Below, piece after piece: positions 18,031-27,215 of a stretch of DNA of 64,000 bases (position 1 is the stretch's first letter; each line of letters begins with the position of its first letter). A program made the position numbers and the translations under genes. Source of the DNA: Imperialibacter sp964351395 (GTDB taxonomy: Bacteria; Bacteroidota; Bacteroidia; Cytophagales; Cyclobacteriaceae); assembly GCA_964351395.1 (NCBI GenBank), contig CAYGOF010000014.1:1-64000 (forward strand), written 5' to 3'. The notes beneath the pieces were generated by a model. The model was not told the origin of the DNA, did not search any database, and worked only from the letters and a program-made list of their open reading frames with translations.

Positions 18031-18070
18031 AAAGCCCTACTCAAATAATTGAGTAGGGCTTTTCTTTTTT
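18031..18070 (+). terminator. Strong rho-independent terminator
   Basis: A perfect 14-bp stem (18031-18044 with 18049-18062) with a four-base ATAA loop ends in a T-rich tract to 18070. It closes the rightward metal-island/DUF2911 transcription unit and abuts the stop codon of the convergent lipoprotein gene. Confidence 0.9.
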
Positions 18071-18741
18071 TAACCCTGCCTTCTCAGGCTGTACTCCACT
18101 CCTGTTTTCTCATTTGTGAGCCGAAGTTCGCGACCATACAGCCATGCCCGCCATTCGGTTTGGTCATTTTCGAAAATGATTTTTCTGTGTCGGGTATTTA
18201 TGGCGGCTAATCCACTTTCCTGAACGGTGCCGGCTGCCATAATTGAATAGTGCCCGCTTCCGTCGATCGTAAAACGGGTATTGGTAAGTTGTTCCACTTT
18301 CCCATTATTCCTGATTTTGTAAAGCTCCCACTCTCCTACAATTGTTTCCTCAAATTCATCGAAAGCAGGCACTTCATTTATTCTTGTAAACGACAGGGTC
18401 ACGTTCCTGTCCCGGTCATCTTTCCCTGTTAGCTTTAGAAGATCACCGTAGCGAAATACTGACCAGGTAGAATTGAACAATTCCACATCCGTACTGAACA
18501 TCGCCAGCTTGTTGGCATGCAGTTGATACACACCAGTCAAGTCCCCTTTTACCCTGGACACAGCAAAACTACGGTTGTCCTTGATCTCCAAAAATGTGGG
18601 GCCAAACGATTTTCCTATCGCATCCTGCTCGAAGTTCTTCAGTTGCCATAGGCCTTCGATGTCCTGAATATTATAGGATTTCTGGCAACTTGTGAAAGTG
18701 ATAGCACTAATGACCCAACAAATAAGAAAATTACGTGACAT
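18070..18741 (-). CDS. Lipocalin-like lipoprotein, unknown function
   Basis: Protein of 223 residues when started at the ATG at 18741, which opens directly into a lipoprotein signal (MSRNFLICW ... FTSC, Cys about 19). A farther upstream start at 18777 would bury this signal and is disfavoured. Two similar halves are visible: IEGLWQLKNFEQD near the N-terminus and IVGEWELYKIRNNGKVEQL after residue 120, each the GxW start of a lipocalin-like barrel. This suggests a tandem of two lipocalin-like domains. No ligand can be predicted. Confidence 0.7.
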   Translation of the reverse strand: MSRNFLICWVISAITFTSCQKSYNIQDIEGLWQLKNFEQDAIGKSFGPTFLEIKDNRSFAVSRVKGDLTGVYQLHANKLAMFSTDVELFNSTWSVFRYGDLLKLTGKDDRDRNVTLSFTRINEVPAFDEFEETIVGEWELYKIRNNGKVEQLTNTRFTIDGSGHYSIMAAGTVQESGLAAINTRHRKIIFENDQTEWRAWLYGRELRLTNEKTGVEYSLRRQG

Positions 18742-18858
18742 CTGATGAAATATAGGGTAAATCGGTTCCAATCGCAATATCTGGCATCAACACTTCTCGA
18801 AGGCAAAACATGCAGTATCAAGGTCCTTTCCATGAGGCGAACCGGCTTCAAATCTTCT

Positions 18859-21522
18859 CTATTCAGCTTTTAGCGATTCGACTGGATTGGCCCGTGCGGC
18901 CTTCCATGTACTATGGCTCACTGTAACTACAGACACAACCAGCAATACGAAGACAGGAACCACAACAAACTCCACTCCCATTTCAATGCGAAAAGCATAG
19001 TTCTCCAGCCATTGCTGCCCTCCCCATATCACCAGTGGAATCGCCAACAAGCTGGCGGTAAGTAGCAATATCAGGTATTCCTTTGAAAGCAAAGCCACTA
19101 GCTGACTCACCGAAGCACCAAGGACCTTTCTTATTCCAATCTCCCTGGCTTTGAGGCTGGCTGAGAATGACACTAAAGCAAATAAGCCCAAGCAACTAAT
19201 GAAAATAGCCAGCACAGAAAATGCAGTGAACAGGTTCCCAAACTGTAGATCGGCCTGGTACTGCTGGTTGAAGGAGTCGTCGAGGAAGAAGTATTCGAAA
19301 GGGTCGTTCGGAAAAGCCGTCTGATATGACTCATCGATATGCCCTAGCGACTCTGGAATGTTTGAGAGATTCATTTTTATAGAGAGATAAACACCTGCCT
19401 CATTGTCTAGCACGAAAACAATCGGCACATGAGGATCCCGTAGCGAGCTCCAGTGGATATCCTTGATCACACCCACAATTCTGGTGGAATCACCTAAATC
19501 AAACTTTCTACCAAGTGCATCCTGTGCTGACCCCAACTCAAATACCTTTACGGCTTCCTCGTTGACAATAGCAGCTTTATAGGGCTTCATATCTTCAGTA
19601 AACCCGCCACCAGCTACAAAATCCACATCGTATATATTGGCAAAATCGCTATCCGCAAAAATCAGGTTGCCTAAATGTTCATTGTTTGCACCATCGCCGA
19701 TTACCTGAATACCTAAAGAGTACTGATAACCCCGGCCTGGAACGTTGCCAATAGCTGTCACGCCTTCCACTGAATGCTGCCCATTCACAAGCGATTTGAA
19801 TAGTTGATACTTCGACTGAAGCGTAGTGCCTTCTTCTTTGATCGTCTTTAAAATTTCCCTGGGCCCGTTGACAACCACTATTTTTTCCATATCCACCCCC
19901 TTGTCAACGTTCTTCATGAATACGATTTGTCGGTAGACCAGCCATGTGGCAGCGATAAGCATCACGGACGCAAAGAATTGAAACGTAATCAACCCTTTTC
20001 TTAACCCAAAACCTCCTATCTGAACGCTCTGAATAGATTTAAGCACATGAGAGGGCTTAAAGGAAGAAAGCAGAAAGGCGGGATATAAGCCTGATAGGCA
20101 AGACCCAATGATCAGTACACCAGCACTCCAAAGCCAGAATTCAGGCGTCTGAAGGAGGTCGAATGACAACTGCTTGTCTACCAATTGACTCAATACAGGC
20201 ATTAGCAATACTGCTATCACAAGCGACAATATGCCTGCAATGGTATTGAGTAATAAGGACTCAGTGAGGAACTGAGCGATGAGTTGGTTTTTATAGGCAC
20301 CAATTGACTTTCGAATACCGACCTCTTTGGCTCGCTTCATCGCTCGTGCCGTCGATAGGTTGATGTAATTTACCCAAGCCATCACAAGGATAAAAGCTGC
20401 TACTATGGCGAAGAATTGGACGTTGCGTAACTCACCATTGTTAGTGGCATTATCCCTCGCATAGTCGGATTTCAAATGAATATCAGCAACTGGCTGAAAG
20501 CCCGTTTTCCAAACCTGATCAAGCCTTTTCAATTCTTCCGCTGCATAAGCGGTGATCATCTGGTCAAATTTACTACGCAAGCTTTCCAGGTCAGTTTGCT
20601 CGTGAATCTTTATATAGGTAGCAAACATGGCCCACTCCCATCCATTGTCCTCTTTGTATTGGGCATAGTTGTCCATCTTTACTTCAATGGGCAGTAAAAA
20701 GTCGAACTGTAAATGGGTATTGACCGGCATGTTTTCGAGAACGCCAGTCACCATATAATTCCCACTTAAGGCTGCACCACCGCTTACTCTAAGCATCTTA
20801 CCGATTGGATTACTGTCGCCAAAATATTTTTTAGCAATAGGACTGGTGATTACCATGTTATATGGCTCCGACAAAGCGTTAGCACGATTACCATATTTGA
20901 GCGGAAAATCAAACATTTGCAGGAAACCATGATCTACATATAGAATATTACCTTCCTGATGTCGCTCTCTGGTGGAATCGTTGATCATCATCAAACTAAT
21001 ATCCTGAGGGTGAACTCGTACCATCTCCTGAATCTCAGGAATGGTTTGCAAGGCAGTGGGACCGAGCGCCTGCTCAACAAACACATCCCGCCAAACCTGC
21101 TCTCCTCCCTCAAATGTTGTTTGTGTCACACGGTAAATGTTTTGATAGCCTGTATAGCCCCTGTCGTAACTCAACTCGAAGCTGATATACTGATAAATCA
21201 GCAAGCACACCCCCATTCCAACAGCAAGGCCAAGGATATTGATCAATGAATAAGCCTTGCTCCGACTCAGGCTGCGAAAGGCTATTTTGAGATAGTGACT
21301 GAACATAGGTATAGAACTTTGAGGCCGTAAATGGCTTTTCATAAGGAAACGTAGGGGCAAAACCGTAACAATGTCCCAAAGGAACCTCCAGTTCGCCATA
21401 CTTTGCCCCTTCTCTTCGCTCCTGTATTCATACAACTCCAAAAAGTCCCCTTTCAAATCATGCCGACTGGGGGGACAAAAGCGATCAAGAAGCCAGAGAA
21501 TTATTTTGGGAGGGGTGTACAC
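18859..21522 (-). CDS. MacB/FtsX-type ABC transporter permease with N-terminal prefix domain
   Basis: Membrane protein of 887 residues. An N-terminal cytoplasmic prefix (about 1-70, with PPSRHDLKGDFLELYEYR) of the permease-prefix type precedes two MacB-like periplasmic domains and two FtsX domains; the usual motif of FtsX helices appears as RAKEVGIRKSIGAYKNQL and AREIGIRKVLGASVSQL. The end ARANPVESLKAE is typical. No ATPase gene is adjacent. The start is GTG at 21522, directly after the PadR stop codon (TAAGTG), so the two genes are co-transcribed. Known Bacteroidetes copies are often called antimicrobial-peptide exporters, but the substrate is unproven. Paralogous to the permease at 44936. 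Confidence 0.88.
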   Translation of the reverse strand: MYTPPKIILWLLDRFCPPSRHDLKGDFLELYEYRSEEKGQSMANWRFLWDIVTVLPLRFLMKSHLRPQSSIPMFSHYLKIAFRSLSRSKAYSLINILGLAVGMGVCLLIYQYISFELSYDRGYTGYQNIYRVTQTTFEGGEQVWRDVFVEQALGPTALQTIPEIQEMVRVHPQDISLMMINDSTRERHQEGNILYVDHGFLQMFDFPLKYGNRANALSEPYNMVITSPIAKKYFGDSNPIGKMLRVSGGAALSGNYMVTGVLENMPVNTHLQFDFLLPIEVKMDNYAQYKEDNGWEWAMFATYIKIHEQTDLESLRSKFDQMITAYAAEELKRLDQVWKTGFQPVADIHLKSDYARDNATNNGELRNVQFFAIVAAFILVMAWVNYINLSTARAMKRAKEVGIRKSIGAYKNQLIAQFLTESLLLNTIAGILSLVIAVLLMPVLSQLVDKQLSFDLLQTPEFWLWSAGVLIIGSCLSGLYPAFLLSSFKPSHVLKSIQSVQIGGFGLRKGLITFQFFASVMLIAATWLVYRQIVFMKNVDKGVDMEKIVVVNGPREILKTIKEEGTTLQSKYQLFKSLVNGQHSVEGVTAIGNVPGRGYQYSLGIQVIGDGANNEHLGNLIFADSDFANIYDVDFVAGGGFTEDMKPYKAAIVNEEAVKVFELGSAQDALGRKFDLGDSTRIVGVIKDIHWSSLRDPHVPIVFVLDNEAGVYLSIKMNLSNIPESLGHIDESYQTAFPNDPFEYFFLDDSFNQQYQADLQFGNLFTAFSVLAIFISCLGLFALVSFSASLKAREIGIRKVLGASVSQLVALLSKEYLILLLTASLLAIPLVIWGGQQWLENYAFRIEMGVEFVVVPVFVLLVVSVVTVSHSTWKAARANPVESLKAE

Positions 21523-21873
21523 TTAGCCGTTCGTTTTGGGGAACAATTGAAAAATTCCAGCAGGGATGTCCTTCCATAGCTTCTGACGATCCTCCATGGT
21601 TTCCTTAAGCACCCGCTGCCCACTGGCCGTTACCCGGAAGAACCGCTTGGGCTTGCCTCCCCTCACTTTGGTGGCCTCTCCCAACCTCGATTCCAGGTAG
21701 CCCTTTTCTTCCAATCGATAGAGCCCCGTATGCAAAGCACCCATGCTCACCGACCGTTCCAACCGTTTCTCTATCTCCATTTTAACGGCCAGCCCATAAG
21801 CTTCATCACCCAACACCCCTATCGTCAGCATTACGATCTCTTCAAACTCCCCCAGATTGTTCCTTGTGGTCAT
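21523..21873 (-). CDS. PadR-family transcriptional regulator
   Basis: Winged-helix repressor of 116 residues. The N-terminal motif GEFEEIVMLTIGVLGDEAYG, the wing region MGALHTGLYRLEEKGYL and the GGKPKRFFRVTASG segment are diagnostic of PadR. It is the first gene of an operon with the MacB-like permease. The intergenic region upstream carries a long, nearly perfect inverted repeat that is the probable autoregulatory operator. Ligand unknown. Confidence 0.92.
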   Translation of the reverse strand: MTTRNNLGEFEEIVMLTIGVLGDEAYGLAVKMEIEKRLERSVSMGALHTGLYRLEEKGYLESRLGEATKVRGGKPKRFFRVTASGQRVLKETMEDRQKLWKDIPAGIFQLFPKTNG

Positions 21874-21883
21874 AGGATTATTA

Positions 21884-21948
21884 TTTCTTATTGCAGGTAA
21901 TATAAATAAAAAAGACTGTACTTACTAGATAATACCTGCAATAAGAAA
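21884..21948. promoter_or_regulatory. 20-bp inverted repeat, candidate PadR operator
   Basis: Left arm TTTCTTATTGCAGGTAATAT (21884-21903) and right arm at 21929-21948 are complementary at 19 of 20 positions, spaced by 25 bases. The repeat starts 11 bases upstream of the PadR ATG. PadR dimers bind inverted repeats, so this is a good autoregulation site. It could also control the rightward efflux genes at 22060. A transcribed hairpin is the alternative reading. Confidence 0.6.
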
Positions 21949-22009
21949 GAATAATCCAGATCAACCATTTGCAGTAAGTCATTCCTTCGTGTGACAAAAC
22001 TCATAACGA

Positions 22010-22039
22010 TTGTCAGCAGCTTTCGGCATCTTGACTTTG
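22010..22039 (+). promoter_or_regulatory. Candidate Bacteroidetes-type promoter of the efflux operon
   Basis: TTG at 22010-22012, a 19-base spacer, then TGACTTTG at 22032-22039, one base off the -7 consensus TAnnTTTG. The expected transcription start is near 22046, a short leader before the ATG at 22060. The site lies 60 bases beyond the PadR inverted repeat. Confidence 0.4.
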
Positions 22040-22059
22040 CACTAATGTAGAGGAATAGT

Positions 22060-23145
22060 ATGCAAAGAAAGAGCCTTTTGATAGCTGTACTGCTAATAAT
22101 CCTGACCGCTTGTAAAAGCGATGTTGAAAGAGTGCAAGCTACTGTTGAAGCTATTTCGGAATCGGTTTATGCCTCAGGAATTGTAAAAAGTGGTGATCAA
22201 TACGAGGCATTTTCCACCGTCAACGGGATAGTTGAGGAGCTTTTAGTTAGCGAGGGCGATTCAGTAAACAAAGGCACCCATTTGTTGAAAATCACTAACA
22301 GAACTCCCCTGCTTAATTTGAGCAATGCGCAATTGACAGCCGAAAATGCAAAACTGAGTGAGAATCAACAAAAACTTGATGATGCCAAAAGAGCTATTGA
22401 CCTCGCTTTCGCAAAGCTGGTGAATGACTCCTCGCTGTTGGTAAGGAAGCAACAGCTATGGAAGCAAGACATTGGCACCAAAGTCGAATTGGAGCAGGCA
22501 ACATTGAATTATGAAAACTCGCTCGTTTCTTACCAATCGGCCAAGACACGCTATAATGACCTTCAGCGACAGCTAGCGCTCAGCGCCCGACAAGCAACCA
22601 ATAACCTGCAAATAAGCAGTACGCTGGCCAACGAATACATCATTAAGAGTGAAATAAACGGAAGGGTGTTCACACTTTCAAAGGAAGTAGGTGAGCTGGT
22701 AACTCAGCAAAGTCCTGTGGCTCTTTTGGGCGATGACAGCCACTTTTACCTGTCGCTTCAGGTAGATGAATACGACGTTGTGCGCATCAAAACAGGCCAG
22801 CAAGTTTTTGTGAGTATGGACAGCTACAAAGGAGAAGTGTTTGAAGCTGTTGTGGACCAGGTAATTCCGGCCATGAACGAAAGAAGTAAGTCATTTACAG
22901 TCATCGCCAATTTCGTTTCACAACCGACGGTTTTGTATCCCTTCCTAACCGCAGAGGCAAATATTGTGATCCAAACTAAAAAGGATGCCTTGACCATTCC
23001 GCGCCATTACCTGATCGATGAATCCTTCGTGTTGTTGGAAAACCAGGAAAGAAAGGCTGTGGAGATCGGTCTGAAAGATTATGAGAAAGTAGAGATCGTC
23101 AGTGGCTTGTCGGTCGGGGAGTATATCATAAAACCTGAAAATTGA
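22060..23145 (+). CDS. HlyD/MacA-like efflux adaptor lipoprotein
   Basis: Periplasmic adaptor of 361 residues with a lipoprotein signal (LLIILTAC, Cys about 18). It has the lipoyl-like halves (near 45-75 and 195-225), a long coiled-coil hairpin (about 85-185, rich in Gln/Lys/Asn heptads) and a beta-barrel region. Forms an MacA/DevB-like system with the permease and ATPase genes that follow. The stop codon overlaps the next start. Likely exports a peptide, lipid or small molecule; the substrate cannot be told. Confidence 0.88.
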   Translation: MQRKSLLIAVLLIILTACKSDVERVQATVEAISESVYASGIVKSGDQYEAFSTVNGIVEELLVSEGDSVNKGTHLLKITNRTPLLNLSNAQLTAENAKLSENQQKLDDAKRAIDLAFAKLVNDSSLLVRKQQLWKQDIGTKVELEQATLNYENSLVSYQSAKTRYNDLQRQLALSARQATNNLQISSTLANEYIIKSEINGRVFTLSKEVGELVTQQSPVALLGDDSHFYLSLQVDEYDVVRIKTGQQVFVSMDSYKGEVFEAVVDQVIPAMNERSKSFTVIANFVSQPTVLYPFLTAEANIVIQTKKDALTIPRHYLIDESFVLLENQERKAVEIGLKDYEKVEIVSGLSVGEYIIKPEN

Positions 23146-24401
23146 ATAACAAGCTTATATTTTCAATTGCGCTCTCCCTCCTGCTGGCTCGCTGGAAACA
23201 GACACTGGTGGCCGCTGTTGGCGTCACTTTCAGCATCACCATGTTCATCGCCTTGTTAGGCTTTATGAATGGCCTCAACGATTTACTGGATGGCCTGGTA
23301 CTTAACAGGACGGCCCATGTGCGATTGTACTCAGAAGTGAAGGTCAACCCTAACCAGCCAATTGATAGGGCGAATGGATTTGCTACAGGTCACAATTTTG
23401 TACGTTCCATCAAACCTACCAATTCCCGGCAGGCGATCTACAATAGTCAGGCTATTTTACAGGTGATCAGGCGAGACGAGCGTGTATTAGGCGTCGCACC
23501 TAAGATAAGCGCTCCCCTATTTTTCAACACCGGTACAATCAACATTACTGGTGTGGTCAATGGCATCGATGCAGAGGCAGAAAGCCGACTTTTTCACTTT
23601 GCTGACTACGTCACGCAAGGCAAAGCAAGGGATATCGACGATATCTCTAACAGCATCATTTTAGGCAAGGCGCTGGCCGAAAAGCTTATCGCTGCAATTG
23701 GAGATGTCATTTATGTGACCAATCAGGATGGGGAGCGATTTCCGCTCAAAGTGGTAGGTTATTTCCAGTCTGGTATCCAGGAATTTGACAAAACCCAGAG
23801 CTATGCCTCATTGAGCACCACACAGAAGCTTTTTGGCAGAGGCAATTCATACATTACCGATATTCAAGTGAAGCTCAAAGACCTGGATTGGGCACCCACA
23901 GTAGCCAGGGAATATCAGCAGTTGTTTCAGGTTGATGCGGAAGATATTCAAACTGCCAATTCACAGTTTGAGACAGGAAGTTTTGTGAGATCGCTTATTT
24001 CCTATGCGGTAGGTATTACGCTACTGATCGTCTCTGGTTTTGGTATCTACAATATACTGAACATGATGATCTATGAAAAGATGGATTCCATAGCCATATT
24101 AAAGGCTACCGGATTTTCCGGAAAAGATGTCAACCGGGTTTTTATCCTTATCGCCCTTAGCATTGGCATTTCTGGTGGGCTCGGTGGCTTACTGTTTGGT
24201 TTATTGGCATCAGCAGGGATCGATCAGATTCCATTCAATACTGCTGCCTTGCCAACTGTCACCACTTATCCGGTCAACTATGACCTTGTTTACTACGCCA
24301 TTGGGCTTGGATTTTCATTGATCACCACCTATCTGGCAGGCCTGTTTCCTGCCAATAAAGCAAGTCATATCGATCCGGTCGTTATCATAAGGGGGAAATA
24401 G
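23142..24401 (+). CDS. FtsX-type ABC transporter permease
   Basis: Membrane protein of 419 residues. One N-terminal helix (about 15-38), a MacB-like periplasmic domain (about 45-275) and three C-terminal helices of the FtsX domain, with the signature MIYEKMDSIAILKATGFSG in the coupling loop. The end ANKASHIDPVVIIRGK is typical of the LolCE/DevC group. Start is TTG (23142), overlapping the adaptor stop by 4 bases (TTGA), which implies translational coupling. Followed one base later by the ATPase gene. The near-normal length argues for a working permease. Confidence 0.88.
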   Translation: MNNKLIFSIALSLLLARWKQTLVAAVGVTFSITMFIALLGFMNGLNDLLDGLVLNRTAHVRLYSEVKVNPNQPIDRANGFATGHNFVRSIKPTNSRQAIYNSQAILQVIRRDERVLGVAPKISAPLFFNTGTINITGVVNGIDAEAESRLFHFADYVTQGKARDIDDISNSIILGKALAEKLIAAIGDVIYVTNQDGERFPLKVVGYFQSGIQEFDKTQSYASLSTTQKLFGRGNSYITDIQVKLKDLDWAPTVAREYQQLFQVDAEDIQTANSQFETGSFVRSLISYAVGITLLIVSGFGIYNILNMMIYEKMDSIAILKATGFSGKDVNRVFILIALSIGISGGLGGLLFGLLASAGIDQIPFNTAALPTVTTYPVNYDLVYYAIGLGFSLITTYLAGLFPANKASHIDPVVIIRGK

Positions 24402-24402
24402 C

Positions 24403-25077
24403 ATGGGAGAAGTAGTTTTAGAAGCACGGCAGATCAGTAAGAGTTTTCATGACCCTGTGAAGGTGAAGGTGTTGAAAGACATCAATTTCACTGTCAATAA
24501 AGGTGAGTTTGTCTCCATGATGGGAAAGTCTGGCTGCGGAAAATCTACCTTGCTTTACATACTTTCCACGATGGACACCGACTTTGAAGGTGATTTGCTT
24601 ATCGATCAGCAATCAACAAAGGGAAAGAATGAGCCCTATCTTGCTCGGATCCGAAATGAGAAGATTGGCTTCGTTTTTCAGTTTCACTACTTGTGGAATG
24701 AGTTTACCGTGCTGCGCAATGTGATGTTGCCAGGCCTAAAACTCAATAAATACCCGGAAAAGGAAATTGAGCATCATGCCATGGAACATTTACGAATGCT
24801 GGGAATGCAAGACCTTGCCCTTAAGGAAGCCAACCGGATATCAGGTGGTGAAAAACAACGGGTGGCAATTGCCAGGGCCATGATCAATGATCCCCTGATC
24901 ATTATGGGTGATGAGCCTACAGGTAATCTCGACAAAAAAAACAGCGACCTGGTTTTCGATATCTTTAAGCGAATGTCTGAAGAGTTTAACCAGACACTGC
25001 TGATCGTGACGCACGATCCTGAGTTTGCGGCGAAGACCCACAGGATCATAGAAATGGAAGATGGGAGGATTGTTTAG
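24403..25077 (+). CDS. ABC transporter ATP-binding protein (LolD/MacB type)
   Basis: ATPase of 224 residues that powers the adaptor/permease system. Walker A is GKSGCGKST (41-49), the signature ISGGEKQRVAIARA, and Walker B LIIMGDEPTGNLD; the Q loop and H loop (TLLIVTHDPEF) are intact. The GNLD D-loop places it in the LolD/MacB/DevA group. Last gene of the rightward operon, convergent with a LytTR regulator gene 24 bases on. Confidence 0.93.
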   Translation: MGEVVLEARQISKSFHDPVKVKVLKDINFTVNKGEFVSMMGKSGCGKSTLLYILSTMDTDFEGDLLIDQQSTKGKNEPYLARIRNEKIGFVFQFHYLWNEFTVLRNVMLPGLKLNKYPEKEIEHHAMEHLRMLGMQDLALKEANRISGGEKQRVAIARAMINDPLIIMGDEPTGNLDKKNSDLVFDIFKRMSEEFNQTLLIVTHDPEFAAKTHRIIEMEDGRIV

Positions 25078-25101
25078 CCTTATAATCCACATACAAGCCA
25101 A

Positions 25102-25836
25102 TCAAATCCCCAGCACGTCCTTTAATTTCGCATACCCACTTTGACTTAATGGTATTCGGGTTCCACTCCTTAAAAGCGCTAGATGACTGTCTTTCTCAGC
25201 TGGTTCAATGCGGGTCAGTTCTTGCAGGTTCATGATATAAGAACGATGAATTCGTACAAACTGCTGAGGGTCCAGTACCTTCTCAAAATGACTCATCGTT
25301 TTCTTTTTCAAATAGAAGCCATCCTTTGTATGGATCTTTACATAATCGTCGTAGGCTTCTAAATAGTGGACGTTTGCGATGGGAAGGATCACAATATTGC
25401 TGCCTTTCTTCACCACAATGCGTTGCTGCTCTTCAGGCATTGAGGCATTCCCCAGAAGCTCGGTTGTAGTCTTTTGGGGTCCGGGTTGTTGGCTCCTCCA
25501 TTTTTGAATGGCTTTGTCGAAGCGTTCTTTGCTGAAAGGTTTGAGTAGGTAATCCAATGCATGTTGCTCAAATGCCTGAATAGCATATTCGTCGAAGGCT
25601 GTGGTGAAAATGACAGCAGGAGGATTTTCTACCAACTCAAGCATTTCGAACCCGTTGATCTTAGGCATCTGAATATCCAAAAAAATCAGATCAGGCTTGT
25701 GCTGTGCAATGGCTTTTACCCCTTCAAAGCCATCGTTACATTCCTGCACAATCTCGATGTCGGTATAAGCGGCCAAATATTCTTTCACCATGCTGCGGGC
25801 CAGTGGCTCGTCATCTATTATTATCACTTTGATCAT
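25102..25836 (-). CDS. LytTR-family response regulator
   Basis: Response regulator of 244 residues. Receiver domain with Asp8/Asp9 acidic pair, phospho-acceptor Asp54 in IFLDIQMP, TTAFDEYA and LLKPFSKE motifs; LytTR DNA-binding domain from about residue 140 (VHYLEAYDDYVKIHT, FVRIHRSYIMNL). Its start overlaps the LytS-type kinase by 4 bases (ATGA), the clearest cognate pair in the window. Probably controls its own four-gene operon through the 21-bp-spaced direct repeat at 28010-28041. Confidence 0.93.
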   Translation of the reverse strand: MIKVIIIDDEPLARSMVKEYLAAYTDIEIVQECNDGFEGVKAIAQHKPDLIFLDIQMPKINGFEMLELVENPPAVIFTTAFDEYAIQAFEQHALDYLLKPFSKERFDKAIQKWRSQQPGPQKTTTELLGNASMPEEQQRIVVKKGSNIVILPIANVHYLEAYDDYVKIHTKDGFYLKKKTMSHFEKVLDPQQFVRIHRSYIMNLQELTRIEPAEKDSHLALLRSGTRIPLSQSGYAKLKDVLGI

Positions 25837-26873
25837 ATCGATGCCGGTATTTTAATAGTCGTTGTAAATTCTCCGCCTTTCTGCGACGTGAGTAATAGAT
25901 CGTTTCGATGATAGAGCAGATACAGTCTGCGTTTGACTGATGATAATCCAAAACCCGTTCCTTTGGCTGTTAATGCTGTTTCCGAGTCGAAAGGGTTCTT
26001 AATGGTAATATGTAGCATTTTACCTTGCATCTCTGAATTAACAGACACAGTAATCTCCCCTACTGTATCATACAGTCCAAATTTGATGGCATTCTCCACA
26101 ATTGGTTGCAACAGCAGCGAGGGAAGTGGATGAACAAGTGTTTCATCATTTTGGGTAATTTCAACACTCAATCGGTGACCAAACCTCACTTTTTCGATAT
26201 CGAGGTAAAGCTGGAGATGCTTTAACTCGTCAGACAATGGCACGAGCTTACCATCTTCTTTTTTCACCGTTCCCCGCAAAAAATCGGAAAGCTTTTGAAT
26301 CATGCTTCGGGCTTCTTCGGGCCTTGACCCAACAAGGGCACTAATGGAATTAAGGCTGTTGAACAAAAAATGGGGTTGCAATTGTTGCCGAAGTTGACTT
26401 AACTCCGCTTCCCTGGCAAGCTTCATGGCGTCTTCCTTTCGTTGTTCTGATTCAGAACGTTCAGAAGCATACACCCAAAACCATGTGAGGACAGCCACAA
26501 GAAGCAGCATAAGTAGAGCAAAGGCCCCCCGAGTTATCAGTGTATTGGTAAGAAACAGGTCATACCCAGGCTGTGCTATGATTACTTGTTGAAGGACATA
26601 TTGCTGGGCAAACACGCAAATAGCACTGAAAACAATCGCTTGAAAAAGGACGTACACCGAAGTTCGTCGACCAGGTTGATAGGCATGCATGGACGTGTTG
26701 ATGGTGTATCCCGCCAAGGCATACAAAAATTGTGTAATGGAAGCGTCGGTCAATGCTGTGGTCCAATCGAAGCCAATATATACCATGGCATAGACTTGAA
26801 CCCCCATCCAAAATATCCACCAGACAAGGTAACTAAGTGCGACGGCGGTATAAGAAACGAGTGGTTTGGTCAT
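25833..26873 (-). CDS. LytS-type sensor histidine kinase (His_kinase family)
   Basis: Kinase of 346 residues. Four membrane helices (within about 8-145) form a small sensor without an obvious ligand-binding domain; then the His_kinase domain with His168 in QLQPHFLFNSLNSI and a HATPase_c domain with PIVENAIKFG and the GTGFGLSSVKRRL segment. This YehU/LytS group signals through LytTR partners, here the overlapping downstream gene. Upstream neighbours in the operon encode a LiaF-like membrane protein and a DUF4288 protein, an arrangement pointing to an envelope-stress circuit. Confidence 0.9.
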   Translation of the reverse strand: MTKPLVSYTAVALSYLVWWIFWMGVQVYAMVYIGFDWTTALTDASITQFLYALAGYTINTSMHAYQPGRRTSVYVLFQAIVFSAICVFAQQYVLQQVIIAQPGYDLFLTNTLITRGAFALLMLLLVAVLTWFWVYASERSESEQRKEDAMKLAREAELSQLRQQLQPHFLFNSLNSISALVGSRPEEARSMIQKLSDFLRGTVKKEDGKLVPLSDELKHLQLYLDIEKVRFGHRLSVEITQNDETLVHPLPSLLLQPIVENAIKFGLYDTVGEITVSVNSEMQGKMLHITIKNPFDSETALTAKGTGFGLSSVKRRLYLLYHRNDLLLTSQKGGEFTTTIKIPASI

Positions 26874-26874
26874 A

Positions 26875-27213
26875 TCAAACGCTAGAACTATGAGTCAATT
26901 GAAGTAAAGCGGCTTTCTGGTGCACATATTGAATATAGGCGCTACTCTCTTCTGGTTCATGAATTTGTGAAAATAATTCTACGCCGTCTTTTAATTCATC
27001 GAGAGGAATCACATCACAGACATCGATGAATTTCCACTTCACCTTTTGTTGATGCACATTGATAAAAACGTCTTCTTCTTTTTTGCCAATGATACGTGCT
27101 TTTCCAAACGCCTCTTCTTCATTATCGGCCTGTATCAGCCGCAGTGTTTCATCAAACTGCGGCCGACCGCCTGCGCATACTTCAAAAACTATTTTTGACA
27201 AGTACCAATGCAT
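26875..27213 (-). CDS. DUF4288 family protein
   Basis: Cytoplasmic protein of 112 residues, matching DUF4288 (HWYLSKIVFEV, FDETLRLIQADNEEEAFGKA, KVKWKFIDVCDVIPLD). I choose the ATG at 27213; a GTG one codon earlier (27216) overlaps the stop of the preceding gene and is also possible. The family has no known activity, but in this operon between a LiaF-like protein and a LytS kinase it is probably part of a signalling unit (inference). Starts within 3 bases of the LiaF-like stop and ends 1 base before the kinase start. Confidence 0.8.
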   Translation of the reverse strand: MHWYLSKIVFEVCAGGRPQFDETLRLIQADNEEEAFGKARIIGKKEEDVFINVHQQKVKWKFIDVCDVIPLDELKDGVELFSQIHEPEESSAYIQYVHQKAALLQLTHSSSV

Positions 27214-27215
27214 CA

